From: JALRBM01 sp964615445
Lineage (GTDB): Bacteria; Patescibacteriota; Saccharimonadia; Saccharimonadales; Saccharimonadaceae
Direction: 5' to 3'
DNA: 35,592 bases
Assembly (NCBI GenBank): GCA_964615445.1
Contig: CAZTOK010000014.1
Coordinates: forward strand, 1 to 35,592
The notes below the pieces were generated by a model. It was not told the origin of the DNA and did no database searches. It saw only the letters and a program-made list of their open reading frames with translations. Positions 1 to 7,786 of this stretch are shown one piece after another; position 1 is the stretch's first letter; each line of letters opens with the position of its first letter. The position numbers were made by a program, and so were the translations under genes.

Positions 1-440
1 CTTCCGATCTCCAATGCACCTGTAAATTTAGCGTATTCTACCACTTCTTTAGTGCCGGCAATAATTTCATCTAGGGTCGCGTCGTGATTGGCCTGTGAAA
101 TATCAATATGAATAAACTCAAAGCCAGCGTCAATCCCCCGTTTTGCCGCATCTACCGATGGACTATGGTCGAGATTGATATACATCTCAATACCATATTC
201 CGCCCGGTAATTATCTACCATGTCACGAATGTTATCGAGCCCCATTGCCTCTACTTCGCCGTGACTTACTTCAACAAGTACTGGTGATTGTAGTTTTTGA
301 GCCGCTTTTGCAATAGCAATCAGTGTTTCTTGATTGTCAATATTAAATGCTCCTACCGCGAACTTTTGGCTGCGGCTGCGATGCATTAAATGATGGGCAC
401 GAACAATATTATGACGAATTTGCTTGATAGATAATGACAT
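1..440 (-). CDS. Class II fructose-bisphosphate aldolase family protein, 3' end cut by window
   Basis: The 146 visible residues match the N-terminal half of class II (metal-dependent) aldolases, which cleave fructose-1,6-bisphosphate into two triose phosphates in the cytoplasm. The expected Asp-His pair of the zinc site is at D91-H92 (NLDHSPS), followed by a GFEFIHIDIS strand and an ALEIG segment that corresponds to the family EAELG region. The start is supported by an AGGAGA site directly upstream, overlapping the stop of the transketolase C subunit. It is the last visible gene of the GAPDH-RpiB-Rpe-transketolase operon. The family also includes tagatose-bisphosphate aldolases and the sequence is rather divergent, so exact substrate specificity is not fixed. 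The C-terminal half lies outside the window. Confidence 0.85.
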   Translation of the reverse strand, partial: MSLSIKQIRHNIVRAHHLMHRSRSQKFAVGAFNIDNQETLIAIAKAAQKLQSPVLVEVSHGEVEAMGLDNIRDMVDNYRAEYGIEMYINLDHSPSVDAAKRGIDAGFEFIHIDISQANHDATLDEIIAGTKEVVEYAKFTGALEIG

Positions 441-449
441 AGTTTCTCC

Positions 450-1445
450 TTAAAACCCTTGATGATACCGTGGCACATCGTTAACAAACTGCTTAATTCG
501 GGTGGTCATTTGTGGACCAGTAAGTTCAAATTTCTTTAACAGTTCAGCCGGCGCACCACTTTCACCAAAATGATCATTCATGCCAATACGAATGATCGGC
601 GTAGGGAGTTTTTCACCAAGAAGCTCTGCAATCACTCCGCCAAACCCGGCAGCAATTTGTCCTTCTTCAGCGGTTACTACGCGACCCGTCTTCTGTACGC
701 TCGCGAGGATTGTTTCTTCGTCTAATGGCTTTATGGTCGGAACATGCACCACTTCAGCCTGGATACCCTCTTGCTCAAGCAAATGCGCTGCAAGGAGAAG
801 TTGGTAGGTCATCGTGCCTGTACCTAGCAGACTAACATCGTGACCCGCGCGTAGCACATAAGCTTTTCCGATTTCAAACGGCGAATCGGGCGTACTGAAT
901 ATTGGCGTTTTTTCACGAGCAAGACGCAAGTAGCTTGGCTTGTTATTTTCGGCAATAGCTTTTGTTGCTTTTTCAGCTTCAACACTATCGCCAGGCGCTA
1001 TTACTACCATGTTTGGCAGCACGCGCATAAGCGCTACGTCCTCAAGCATTTGGTGTGTTGCACCATCTGGACCAACGCTTACGCCAGCATGTGAACCGAT
1101 AATTTTAACTGGCTGCTGATTTAATGCAATAGTGGTACGAATTTGCTCCCAGTTACGACCTGGGCTAAAAGCAGCATAGCTACTTGTAAAAGGAATCTTA
1201 CCCGCTCGCGCGAGCCCACTTGCGACCGTCACGAGGTTTTGCTCAGCGATTCCCATTTCAATAAAGCGCTCTGGAAATGCATCTCGAAAGAGCGACATTT
1301 GGGTACTTTCGGTTAAATCGGCACATAGTGCTACCACGTTTTTGTTAGTTTCGCCTAACGCTTTTAAACTACGACCAAATCCAGCACGAATTGGCTCTTG
1401 TTTCACATCATCAGCAAACACATCATCTACTAATGGATAACTCAC
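450..1445 (-). CDS. Transketolase C-terminal subunit (pyrimidine-binding and C-terminal domains)
   Basis: This 331-residue protein is the second half of a split transketolase, which transfers two-carbon units between ketose and aldose phosphates using thiamine diphosphate. It carries the pyrimidine-binding domain, with the catalytic Glu in GIAEQN (E68), and the C-terminal transketolase domain ending in the GMNDHFGESG region. The start is GTG, overlapping the TGA stop of the N-terminal subunit by 4 nt (GTGA), with AGGAG just upstream, so the two halves are probably translationally coupled in fixed ratio. Split transketolases are known in archaea, many CPR bacteria and some others. A 1-deoxyxylulose-5-phosphate synthase is less likely because the paired N-terminal subunit is short and transketolase-like. 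Confidence 0.93.
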   Translation of the reverse strand: MSYPLVDDVFADDVKQEPIRAGFGRSLKALGETNKNVVALCADLTESTQMSLFRDAFPERFIEMGIAEQNLVTVASGLARAGKIPFTSSYAAFSPGRNWEQIRTTIALNQQPVKIIGSHAGVSVGPDGATHQMLEDVALMRVLPNMVVIAPGDSVEAEKATKAIAENNKPSYLRLAREKTPIFSTPDSPFEIGKAYVLRAGHDVSLLGTGTMTYQLLLAAHLLEQEGIQAEVVHVPTIKPLDEETILASVQKTGRVVTAEEGQIAAGFGGVIAELLGEKLPTPIIRIGMNDHFGESGAPAELLKKFELTGPQMTTRIKQFVNDVPRYHQGF

Positions 1446-2305
1446 GACACGTCTCCTGAAGTAATTTTGCCATTTAATGTACGAAGTTTAGTGAGTGCCC
1501 GCGTATAGTCAGCTGGTGACTTACCATACCCATGCCAGTGGTAATCGTATTCCATAAAATCAACACCTTTGCCTGGAATAGTATGCGAAATAATAACACT
1601 CGGCTTATTGCTAATAGCGCGCGCCATACTGGCGGCATCAATAACGCTTTCAATGTTGTGACCATCAATTTCTTGTACATGCCAGCCAAAGGCTTCCCAC
1701 TTGCCCCGAAGATCCTCAAGCGGCATTACTACATCAGTAGGGCCATCAATCTGAATATTATTCCGGTCAACAAAAACAATTAGCTGAGATAGTTTGTACT
1801 TGCCAGCAAACATGGCCGCTTCCCAAATATTACCCTCTTCTAGTTCGCCGTCGCCAGTAACCACATATACCCAGCGGTGTTTGGCGTTATCGAGGTACTG
1901 CAAACTATACGCATATCCCGCACCTTGGCTAAGTCCGCACCCCAAAGGGCCACTTGTGGTTTCAAGGCCAGGTAATTTAGTACGCTCAGGATGTCCTTGT
2001 AAACGACTTCCTAATTGCCGTAAGGTTTTTAGTTCAGATACATCAAAATACCCACGCTCGGCCATGACGGCGTACTGCACTGGTACAGTATGGCCGTTAC
2101 TTAAAATAAAAATATCACGGTCGGGCCATTCGGGGCGCTTTGGGTCAATATTCATCACGTCAAAATAGAGCGTGGTAACAATATCGGCTAGATCGAGCGG
2201 GCCAGCACTGTGGCCACTTCCAGCAGCTTCAAGCATTGTTAAAATATCGCGTCGTACGTCGGCGGCTTTTTGCTGCAATTGTGTGATTGTTAATTGCCCA
2301 CTCAC
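1442..2305 (-). CDS. Transketolase N-terminal subunit (TPP-binding)
   Basis: This 287-residue protein is the diphosphate-binding half of the split transketolase. The thiamine-diphosphate motif is clear: GDG at 151-153, followed by NIWEA and the downstream asparagines at N182-N183. H32 in GSGHSAGP and H72 correspond to substrate-site histidines of the family. The start is GTG, 5 nt after the Rpe stop, with only a weak GGGGTGA upstream. Together with the following subunit it forms the non-oxidative pentose phosphate enzyme. No transaldolase is visible in the window. Confidence 0.93.
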   Translation of the reverse strand: MSGQLTITQLQQKAADVRRDILTMLEAAGSGHSAGPLDLADIVTTLYFDVMNIDPKRPEWPDRDIFILSNGHTVPVQYAVMAERGYFDVSELKTLRQLGSRLQGHPERTKLPGLETTSGPLGCGLSQGAGYAYSLQYLDNAKHRWVYVVTGDGELEEGNIWEAAMFAGKYKLSQLIVFVDRNNIQIDGPTDVVMPLEDLRGKWEAFGWHVQEIDGHNIESVIDAASMARAISNKPSVIISHTIPGKGVDFMEYDYHWHGYGKSPADYTRALTKLRTLNGKITSGDVS

Positions 2306-2310
2306 TTTTG

Positions 2311-2955
2311 TTAAATCACCCCATGTTTATTAATCTCATTTACCAGTGTAGCATAAACGGTTTGCGGATCTTTTGCTTTGGCAATAGTTGCTCCCACGTT
2401 TAATACATCAACCCCACCTTGAGCTAATGTGTACGCATTTTCAACGTTTACCCCGCCGTCCCAACCAATTTCAATGTCTTGGCGTATGTTCTTTATAAGT
2501 CGAATCTTCTCTAGTTGCATAAGGCTTGCCGTGCCACCCTGTTTGCCTAAATCACCACTGAAAATCATCACGTGATCGGCTGCTTCAATGGCAGAGGCTA
2601 CAGTACTTGGGACCGTGGAACGCAAGAGCGCCAAACCGGCTTTAATATCAAATTTTTTGATATGCTGCAAAATTGGCACTACGTCTTCTTTTGCTTCGGC
2701 ATGGAACATAATCATATGCGGCTTGAGGCTTAAGAGTGTTTCAAGATGCTCGCTTGGTCGAACCACCATAGCATGAATGTCAACCGTCCAGGTTTGCGGC
2801 CACCATATTTGGGCTGCATTTACCGTAAAGGTTGGCGCGAATTCACCATCACTAATATCAATATGGACACGCTCGGCAAAAGGATTAAGTCGCTCCACTT
2901 GCGCCTTATATTCGTCGGCTGTTTCTGAAAGAATCGTTGGTGCAATAACGCTCAT
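2311..2955 (-). CDS. rpe: Ribulose-phosphate 3-epimerase-like protein (divergent)
   Basis: This 214-residue TIM barrel is related to Rpe, which interconverts ribulose-5-phosphate and xylulose-5-phosphate. The metal and acid-base residues expected in the family are present: H31 and D33 in VHIDISDG, H61 in HAMVV, and D166 in WDGGV. The phosphate-lid segment that normally reads NPGFGGQ is instead SGDLGKQGG (133-141), and the usual MDGHFVPN is ISDGEFAPT. I start at the ATG at 2955, giving MSVIAPTIL, because the longer open frame would overlap RpiB by about 100 nt. The ATG follows the RpiB stop by one base. The position between RpiB and transketolase supports an epimerase role, but a related phosphosugar substrate is possible. 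Confidence 0.85.
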   Translation of the reverse strand: MSVIAPTILSETADEYKAQVERLNPFAERVHIDISDGEFAPTFTVNAAQIWWPQTWTVDIHAMVVRPSEHLETLLSLKPHMIMFHAEAKEDVVPILQHIKKFDIKAGLALLRSTVPSTVASAIEAADHVMIFSGDLGKQGGTASLMQLEKIRLIKNIRQDIEIGWDGGVNVENAYTLAQGGVDVLNVGATIAKAKDPQTVYATLVNEINKHGVI

Positions 2956-2956
2956 T

Positions 2957-3409
2957 CTAGGCAATCTCATCAATCTGCGCGTTGCGGCGCCTAAACCGTA
3001 CGGCATTGGCAAACGGTGTTTCCAGCCAGGTATCAATAATATCTTTCCAGGTTGCTTCATCGTTCTTTAAGACACGAGCAGGCAAACAAAGCACATTGCT
3101 GTCATTGTCATTGCGAGCCATTCTCGCCTCGTAGGCATCCCATATCACTACCGCCCGAATACCACGAAACCTATTGGCTGCAATACACATACCTTGGCCG
3201 CCACCGCAAAGTAAAATTGCTCGAGCATCGGGTGATTCTTCGCCAATTATCTTTAGCGCAGCCATTTGTGCAAATTCTGGAAAATCATCGCCTGGGTCAA
3301 GCTCTTTGTCGCCAATATCTTCTACTTCATAGCCACGTTTAACCAAATACGCAAACACTTGCGCTTTCATAGAGAATCCCTGATGATCAGCCCCTAAATA
3401 TATTTTCAT
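2957..3409 (-). CDS. rpiB: Ribose-5-phosphate isomerase B
   Basis: This protein of 150 residues is the usual RpiB length and interconverts ribose-5-phosphate and ribulose-5-phosphate. It begins MKIYLGADHQGF, carrying the family's GADHAG-like phosphate-binding start (D8, H9), and has the catalytic Cys loop CGGGQGMCIAANRFRGIRA at 68-86. The open frame extends further upstream into GAPDH but the ATG at 3409 matches family starts, 13 nt after the GAPDH stop. The motif usually written HNDANVL is here DNDSNVL (101-107), so the usual His is Asp, an oddity for an otherwise canonical sequence. It is co-transcribed with Rpe and transketolase. Confidence 0.92.
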   Translation of the reverse strand: MKIYLGADHQGFSMKAQVFAYLVKRGYEVEDIGDKELDPGDDFPEFAQMAALKIIGEESPDARAILLCGGGQGMCIAANRFRGIRAVVIWDAYEARMARNDNDSNVLCLPARVLKNDEATWKDIIDTWLETPFANAVRFRRRNAQIDEIA

Positions 3410-3422
3410 ATCGTTATCTCTA

Positions 3423-4448
3423 TCACTTATTAATAGCTCTACCAGCATCTGCAACAAGTTCAACAAGCCGGTTGCTATAGCCCCACTCATTATCATACCA
3501 AGCCACAACCTTAAGCAAGTTACCAGCGACAACATTCGTAAGTGGAAGATCAACGATAGCACTATGGCTATTGCCTTTAAAATCGCCGCTTACCAGCTCA
3601 TCTTTTGTTACTGCCAAAATACCTTGCCAAAATGGCTCTCCAGCTGCTTTTTCAAAGGCTGCATTAACCTCTTCTACCGTGACATCGCGTTTTGTTACAA
3701 CCACAAAGTCGCTCAGGCTTACTACTGGCGTTGGTACGCGAAGGCTCAACCCGCCAAACAAGCCGGAAATAGCTGGAAGCGCTTGGCCAGCAGCAATGCT
3801 TGCACCCGTACTTGTCGGTACGATATTTGTTGCAGCCGAGCGAGCCCGACGGAGATCTTTGTGTGGTGCATCAAGTAAGCGTTGGTCGGACGTATAGCTG
3901 TGAATGGTTGTCATCATAGCCTTTTCAATCCCAAAATTGCTTTCAAGTACTGCCATAACGGGGGTAATACAGTTGGTGGTACAGCTACCATTGTTAAGGA
4001 TATCGCTAGCGCCCTCGCGAGTAACCATATCTTCGTTTACACCGAGTACAATCGTGTCTGAACCTTCCCCTTTTGCCGGCGCACTAATAATCACTCGTTT
4101 CGCACCAGCTTGGTCAATATGCGCACGGGCCTTTGCAGGGTCAGTAAAAAAGCCTGTACTTTCAATTACCACGTCCACATTGTGCTGCGCCCATGGCAGA
4201 TTTGCTGGATCTTTTTCAGATAGTACTAAAATGTGTTTTCCATCAACAATAATACCCGTGTCATCAAATCCAACTTCATGCTCATATGTACCATACGAGG
4301 AGTCGTATTTTAGTAAATGCGCGAGTGTTTTTGTGTCTGTTAAATCGTTAATAGCAACAATGGAAAGGTCACTTCGCTCAAAGGCAATTTTAAACGCATT
4401 GCGGCCAATCCGACCAAACCCGTTTATAGCAACATTTACTTGACTCAT
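3423..4448 (-). CDS. gap: Glyceraldehyde-3-phosphate dehydrogenase
   Basis: This 341-residue enzyme converts glyceraldehyde-3-phosphate, phosphate and NAD+ into 1,3-bisphosphoglycerate and NADH. The Rossmann motif NGFGRIGR is at 9-16, D35 in AINDLTD favours NAD+, and the catalytic Cys is C156 in SCTTNC with H183 as its partner. AAGGAG lies 8 nt upstream of the ATG. It is the first gene of the minus-strand sugar-phosphate operon, behind a consensus TATAAT promoter. Its NADH would feed the NDH-2/bo3 chain encoded further right. The stop is TGA, evidence that UGA is not recoded here. Confidence 0.97.
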   Translation of the reverse strand: MSQVNVAINGFGRIGRNAFKIAFERSDLSIVAINDLTDTKTLAHLLKYDSSYGTYEHEVGFDDTGIIVDGKHILVLSEKDPANLPWAQHNVDVVIESTGFFTDPAKARAHIDQAGAKRVIISAPAKGEGSDTIVLGVNEDMVTREGASDILNNGSCTTNCITPVMAVLESNFGIEKAMMTTIHSYTSDQRLLDAPHKDLRRARSAATNIVPTSTGASIAAGQALPAISGLFGGLSLRVPTPVVSLSDFVVVTKRDVTVEEVNAAFEKAAGEPFWQGILAVTKDELVSGDFKGNSHSAIVDLPLTNVVAGNLLKVVAWYDNEWGYSNRLVELVADAGRAINK

Positions 4449-4489
4449 GTAATTACTCCTTAAAAAGTAAGCTTAAGCATTTCTCTTTC

Positions 4490-4517
4490 ATTATACCCTT
4501 CTTGCCGGTCATGTAAA
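4490..4517 (-). promoter_or_regulatory. Promoter of the GAPDH operon
   Basis: Read on the minus strand, TTTACA (4512-4517) and TATAAT (4490-4495) are separated by 16 nt. The -10 is a perfect consensus preceded by GGG. The leader to the ATG is about 40 nt and contains AAGGAG. It lies back to back with a plus-strand promoter whose -35 starts only 4 nt beyond this one's -35. Confidence 0.75.
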
Positions 4518-4520
4518 ACC

Positions 4521-4548
4521 TTGACTCTAAAGATCAGATACGTATAGT
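4521..4548 (+). promoter_or_regulatory. Promoter of the 115-residue orphan gene
   Basis: TTGACT (4521-4526) and TATAGT (4543-4548) have a 16-nt spacer. They are followed by a leader of about 30 nt with GGAAGGG shortly before the ATG at 4584. Confidence 0.7.
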
Positions 4549-4583
4549 AAGTACGGGTTTATTCTCTCTTTGGAAGGGTAACT

Positions 4584-4931
4584 ATGCCACGTCAACCGAT
4601 CTTCGCCGGAGGAGCTCTTTACGTCAATATCAGCTATAACGGAAACGATCTTATCGTCACAGACACAGTGGGAACACGAGTGAAGTTGTGGCTCAACGAT
4701 AAATATCTCGAGATCCCTTACGTTTTGGTTGGTAACGAGCTCATCATTGCGATGTTTCACTGCGGCGAGGACTGGCCGGTTCGAGCGCTGCTTTTTGCTT
4801 TCGAATGCACGAATGAAGGCTGGAAGTGGGCACAGCCAGCATTCTCGTGTGACACCATTGAAGAGGCGAACATGAGCGGTTTGCAGCTCCTCAAATTCAT
4901 GGGTGAGCTAGGAGAACATCACATCGACTAG
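4584..4931 (+). CDS. Hypothetical protein, orphan gene with its own promoter and hairpin
   Basis: This 115-residue soluble protein has no signal peptide or membrane segment and I do not recognise its family. The first half alternates short beta-like stretches (ALYVNISYNG, DLIVTDTVG, RVKLWLNDKY, LEIPYVLVGNELIIAMF), then comes a Trp-containing segment and a C-terminal helix-like stretch (SGLQLLKFMGEL). GGAAGGG precedes the ATG. It stands alone between divergent GAPDH and a second orphan, bounded by a promoter and a 13-bp stem hairpin, so it is a single-gene transcription unit. The coding strand is supported by promoter, Shine-Dalgarno and hairpin all in the same orientation. Function unknown. 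Confidence 0.75.
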   Translation: MPRQPIFAGGALYVNISYNGNDLIVTDTVGTRVKLWLNDKYLEIPYVLVGNELIIAMFHCGEDWPVRALLFAFECTNEGWKWAQPAFSCDTIEEANMSGLQLLKFMGELGEHHID

Positions 4932-4942
4932 GCCCACAGGGG

Positions 4943-4974
4943 GGGGTAGTGCTGAGGTTTTTCAGCACTACCCC
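4943..4974 (+). terminator. Hairpin after the 115-residue orphan gene
   Basis: A perfect 13-bp stem (GGGGTAGTGCTGA paired with TCAGCACTACCCC) encloses a 6-nt loop, GGTTTT. No T-run follows, so it may act as a pause, terminator or 3'-end stabiliser. An extra run of Gs precedes it. Confidence 0.7.
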
Positions 4975-4987
4975 GCCTTAAGAAATA

Positions 4988-5016
4988 TTGACTTAGTATT
5001 TATAAAATGATATAAT
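4988..5016 (+). promoter_or_regulatory. Promoter of the 209-residue orphan gene
   Basis: TTGACT (4988-4993), a 17-nt spacer and TATAAT (5011-5016) form a near-consensus promoter, starting 13 nt after the preceding hairpin. The leader to the ATG at 5093 is about 70 nt. Confidence 0.78.
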
Positions 5017-5092
5017 TTCAAAATCTGACAGCGTACGAACGGCAAAATCCGCTCAACTGCTAGAAGAACCTACGAACTTGGATTGGGGTTCA

Positions 5093-5722
5093 ATGAACCT
5101 GGTGTCTGTTCTGCGTAGCGCGAGCATCCGTTTCCCGGAGGCGGCGCAGCCGGCCAGCGAGTACTTCCCCGACGACGTCAGCTACTACGACCCGGCCGAG
5201 GTGGCCGACCAGATTTCCTGGGAGTGGGAGGACTACTGGTACCTGGCGAAGAGCAAGAGGAACTTCCTCGACCACGAGGTTGATCTTGCATGGAAGGAGC
5301 ACGACGCCGCCATCAATGAAGTGGCATTCGAGGAGTACAGCCTGTACCTCCTCGACACGATTCTTTCGATCATGCGGTCCAGTTGGCCCGAAGGGCTGGT
5401 GGAAAGCGCTAGCCTGAAAAACGACACCTGGCTCGTGAACGAGCAGCGTAAGCAGGCCCGTGCACAGCGACGTATCAGCACCAAGCGTCGCCAGGCGCGC
5501 CGTAAGAATCTGGTCAACGCCGTGTTGAACACCGACATGAGCGATTACGAGTCGGACGATGCGCCGTGGAAGTCGTATGTCATCTGTGTCCACTCGCATG
5601 TGCGCACCCACTACGAGGCCTACATCCATGAGGGCATCAAGCGTGTGAAGCGCAACAAGCGCAGCCAGCGCTGGGTCCACAAGATGGCCGCGCATGACCT
5701 GCACGACACCAAGATTTCGTAG
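5093..5722 (+). CDS. Hypothetical basic protein, G+C-rich orphan gene
   Basis: This protein of about 209 residues is of unknown family. The N-terminal third is acidic and aromatic (segments such as YFPDDVSYYDP and WEWEDYWYLAK), the middle has a strongly basic Arg/Lys/Gln-rich stretch (roughly residues 118-140), and the C-terminus is again basic, which hints at nucleic acid or nucleoprotein binding, though this is only inference. An in-frame TTG at 5078 is an alternative start; I prefer the ATG at 5093. Two counted 60-nt lines have 70% and 62% G+C, against 32% in a line of the neighbouring rel gene, and third codon positions are strongly G/C. That and the private promoter and hairpin suggest acquisition or special expression. 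A 204-residue reverse-strand frame is a shadow of this codon bias. Confidence 0.75.
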   Translation: MNLVSVLRSASIRFPEAAQPASEYFPDDVSYYDPAEVADQISWEWEDYWYLAKSKRNFLDHEVDLAWKEHDAAINEVAFEEYSLYLLDTILSIMRSSWPEGLVESASLKNDTWLVNEQRKQARAQRRISTKRRQARRKNLVNAVLNTDMSDYESDDAPWKSYVICVHSHVRTHYEAYIHEGIKRVKRNKRSQRWVHKMAAHDLHDTKIS

Positions 5723-5727
5723 GCAAT

Positions 5728-5766
5728 GGGCCGGTGCTTTACTGCAACGCAGTAAAGCACCGGCCC
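5728..5766 (+). terminator. Perfect 18-bp stem hairpin after the G+C-rich orphan
   Basis: GGGCCGGTGCTTTACTGC and its exact reverse complement enclose a 3-nt loop (AAC). It is followed by TGCTTACTTTTTAG, so a short T-run lies about 7 nt downstream. This is an unusually long perfect stem for an intrinsic terminator. It also insulates rel. Confidence 0.8.
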
Positions 5767-5815
5767 TGCTTACTTTTTAGGGGGTATTTCGGTCGTTTTT
5801 TAACGCTTTTTGGCT

Positions 5816-5821
5816 TATACT
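5816..5821 (+). promoter_or_regulatory. -10 element of rel, close to the start codon
   Basis: TATACT ends 8 nt before the ATG at 5830 and no Shine-Dalgarno sequence is present in between. A start site about 7 nt downstream would give a leaderless or nearly leaderless mRNA. No clear -35 is visible. Confidence 0.55.
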
Positions 5822-5829
5822 ACTAGTAC

Positions 5830-7362
5830 ATGAAAAAGCAAGAATTGCTCAGACACGCAAAGCCCCACTACGAGGAAGACGAGCTTCTTGAGCTTGAGCA
5901 TGCCATCGATTTCGCCACCAAAGCCCACGACGGTCAAAAGCGAAGAAGTGGCGAACCGTACATTATTCACCCTCTTGCTGTTGCTGATACGCTCATAGAA
6001 TGGGGTATGGACATAGATACGGTACTTGCCGGTGTACTCCACGACACCGTTGAGGATACTGACGCAACCCTTGATAATATCGAGAATTTATTTGGCCATA
6101 CCGTCGCTTTTTTGGTTGACGGCGTCACAAAAGTGTCTCAAGCTCGTGCGGGCATGCGTAATCTTGAAAGCTACTTACCACAAACTAAAGACAATCTTTC
6201 CAAACTGCTTATTGCTGTTGGTCAAGATGTGCGCGTCATCATTATTAAACTTGCCGATCGCCTTCATAATCTTTCTACATTGCAATACATGAAGCCCGAT
6301 AAGCAGCAAAAAATCGCTCGCGAAAGCCTCGACGTATTCGCACCTATGGCCGATCGTCTTGGTATGGGCCGCGTGCGGATGGAAATTGAAGAGCTCGCAT
6401 TTAGCTACCTTGATCCCAAGGAATTTCAACATCTTAAAAACATGATGAAAAAACGCCTTGGTAAGAGCACGCGTAAACTTGGCGCCGTTCGTAATGAAGT
6501 AGAGGGCGAACTTAAAAAACAAGGTATCGAATTTGAGATTAACGGTCGTGTTAAAAGTATCTATAGCCTTTATAAAAAACTCAAAAAAGTCGATGGCAAT
6601 ATCGATGATATTTATGACCTCATGGCGTTACGCGTTGTGGTTGCAACCAAAGAGGATTGCTATAAGGTACTGGGCATTTTACATTCTATGTACCAGCCAA
6701 TGATTTCGCGTATTAAAGATTATATTGCTATTCCAAAACCAAATGGCTATCAGAGTTTACATACAACCGTTATTACACCCAGCAAGCAAATTGTGGAGTT
6801 TCAAATTCGCACTTATGAAATGCACGAATACGCCGAACGCGGTCTTGCTGCAAGTTTTCACTATCATGAGCAAAAGAGTTCAAAAGAATATACTAAATCT
6901 CGTGGTAATGCAACGCTTCCCGCACAGCTACAATGGATAACGCAGATGCAAGAAATTGCAGCCCGCCTCCGCTCTGGTGCCGAGATTCCTAAAGATCAAC
7001 TGAATATTGACCTTTTTGGTGATCGTATTTTTGTGTATTCGCCAAACGGTGATATTTATAATCTACCTGAAGGTGCATTGCCGCTCGATTTTGCATATCT
7101 TGTTCATAGCGACATAGGCAAACATGCGTATAGTTTTAGAGTAAATGGTAATATTCATTCGTTTGATAAGCCCCTGCAGAACGGTGACGTCGTGGAGGTA
7201 GTCACCCGTAAGCTATCGCTGCCAAAGAAAGCATGGCTCGATCTTGTTACTACAGGACACGCTCGTGAAAAATTGCGCGGCCAACTAAAAAAGATGGACA
7301 TCATTGGCACTATTAGTGGGGCTGCTGCCATCATCAAACAAAAAGCGCTTCGTAAAAAATAA
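5830..7362 (+). CDS. rel: Bifunctional (p)ppGpp synthetase/hydrolase, short form
   Basis: This 510-residue RelA/SpoT homologue makes and degrades (p)ppGpp in the stringent response. Domains in order: an HD hydrolase (about 20-180; H47, H71-D72, E75-D76, D142), a synthetase (about 235-345) and a TGS domain (about 394-458). The HDxxED motif (HDTVED) is intact, implying an active hydrolase. The synthetase has the RXKD motif of bifunctional enzymes (R294-D297), plus GYQSLH and EFQIRT. It ends shortly after TGS, lacking the C-terminal helical, zinc-finger and ACT regions of 700-residue or longer Rel proteins, so ribosome or acyl-carrier regulation through those domains is likely reduced. It probably starts on a leaderless mRNA and abuts the convergent NUDIX gene with one base between stops. 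Confidence 0.95.
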   Translation: MKKQELLRHAKPHYEEDELLELEHAIDFATKAHDGQKRRSGEPYIIHPLAVADTLIEWGMDIDTVLAGVLHDTVEDTDATLDNIENLFGHTVAFLVDGVTKVSQARAGMRNLESYLPQTKDNLSKLLIAVGQDVRVIIIKLADRLHNLSTLQYMKPDKQQKIARESLDVFAPMADRLGMGRVRMEIEELAFSYLDPKEFQHLKNMMKKRLGKSTRKLGAVRNEVEGELKKQGIEFEINGRVKSIYSLYKKLKKVDGNIDDIYDLMALRVVVATKEDCYKVLGILHSMYQPMISRIKDYIAIPKPNGYQSLHTTVITPSKQIVEFQIRTYEMHEYAERGLAASFHYHEQKSSKEYTKSRGNATLPAQLQWITQMQEIAARLRSGAEIPKDQLNIDLFGDRIFVYSPNGDIYNLPEGALPLDFAYLVHSDIGKHAYSFRVNGNIHSFDKPLQNGDVVEVVTRKLSLPKKAWLDLVTTGHAREKLRGQLKKMDIIGTISGAAAIIKQKALRKK

Positions 7363-7363
7363 C

Positions 7364-7786
7364 CTACACTTCTAAAAGCGTCTCTTTTACATACGCGACT
7401 GCATCGCGATAGGTCGTGAACGTCGAATCTGCAAGAAGTTGCTCAATATTCATCCAGTAATACGCTTCATGCTCCCAACTAAGCATTATAGCGGGCGAGT
7501 TAGTAAGATATGCAGCATACAAAAGCTTTGTGATGGATCTTTCAGATGCCACATACGTAGCTGAGTGAAGCAAGGAAAGACCGATCGCTTCAATTTGCAG
7601 ACCGGTCTCCTCTTTTATCTCGCGTACCAATCCCGTTCGCTCAAATTCACCACTACCAATAATGCCACCTGGTAAATCGAGTGTGTGCGATTTCTCTGGA
7701 TATTGCTTATGAGTGCCTATCCTAAGTACCAGAACATCGTAGTTTTGGTTAAAAATGAGCGCTTTTGCGATGGTTTCACGTTGCAC
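7364..7786 (-). CDS. NUDIX hydrolase
   Basis: This 140-residue protein has a complete NUDIX box at 41-63 (G x5 E x7 REUxEExGU; E47, R55-E56, E59-E60, G62-L63), which binds Mg2+ and cleaves nucleoside-diphosphate-linked substrates. The substrate cannot be told from sequence. The GTG start overlaps the stop of inorganic pyrophosphatase by one base (TAGTG), so the pair is probably coupled. A pyrophosphatase next to a NUDIX enzyme fits removal of the pyrophosphate that some NUDIX reactions release. Confidence 0.9.
   Translation of the reverse strand: MQRETIAKALIFNQNYDVLVLRIGTHKQYPEKSHTLDLPGGIIGSGEFERTGLVREIKEETGLQIEAIGLSLLHSATYVASERSITKLLYAAYLTNSPAIMLSWEHEAYYWMNIEQLLADSTFTTYRDAVAYVKETLLEV

Noticed and set aside
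3904..4443. 179-residue open frame on the plus strand
   Set aside because: Antisense to GAPDH, which has a full set of catalytic motifs and a good start.
5090..5704. 204-residue open frame on the minus strand
   Set aside because: It lies antisense to the 5093 orphan, whose G/C-rich third positions remove stops on the other strand. Promoter and hairpin orientation support the plus strand.
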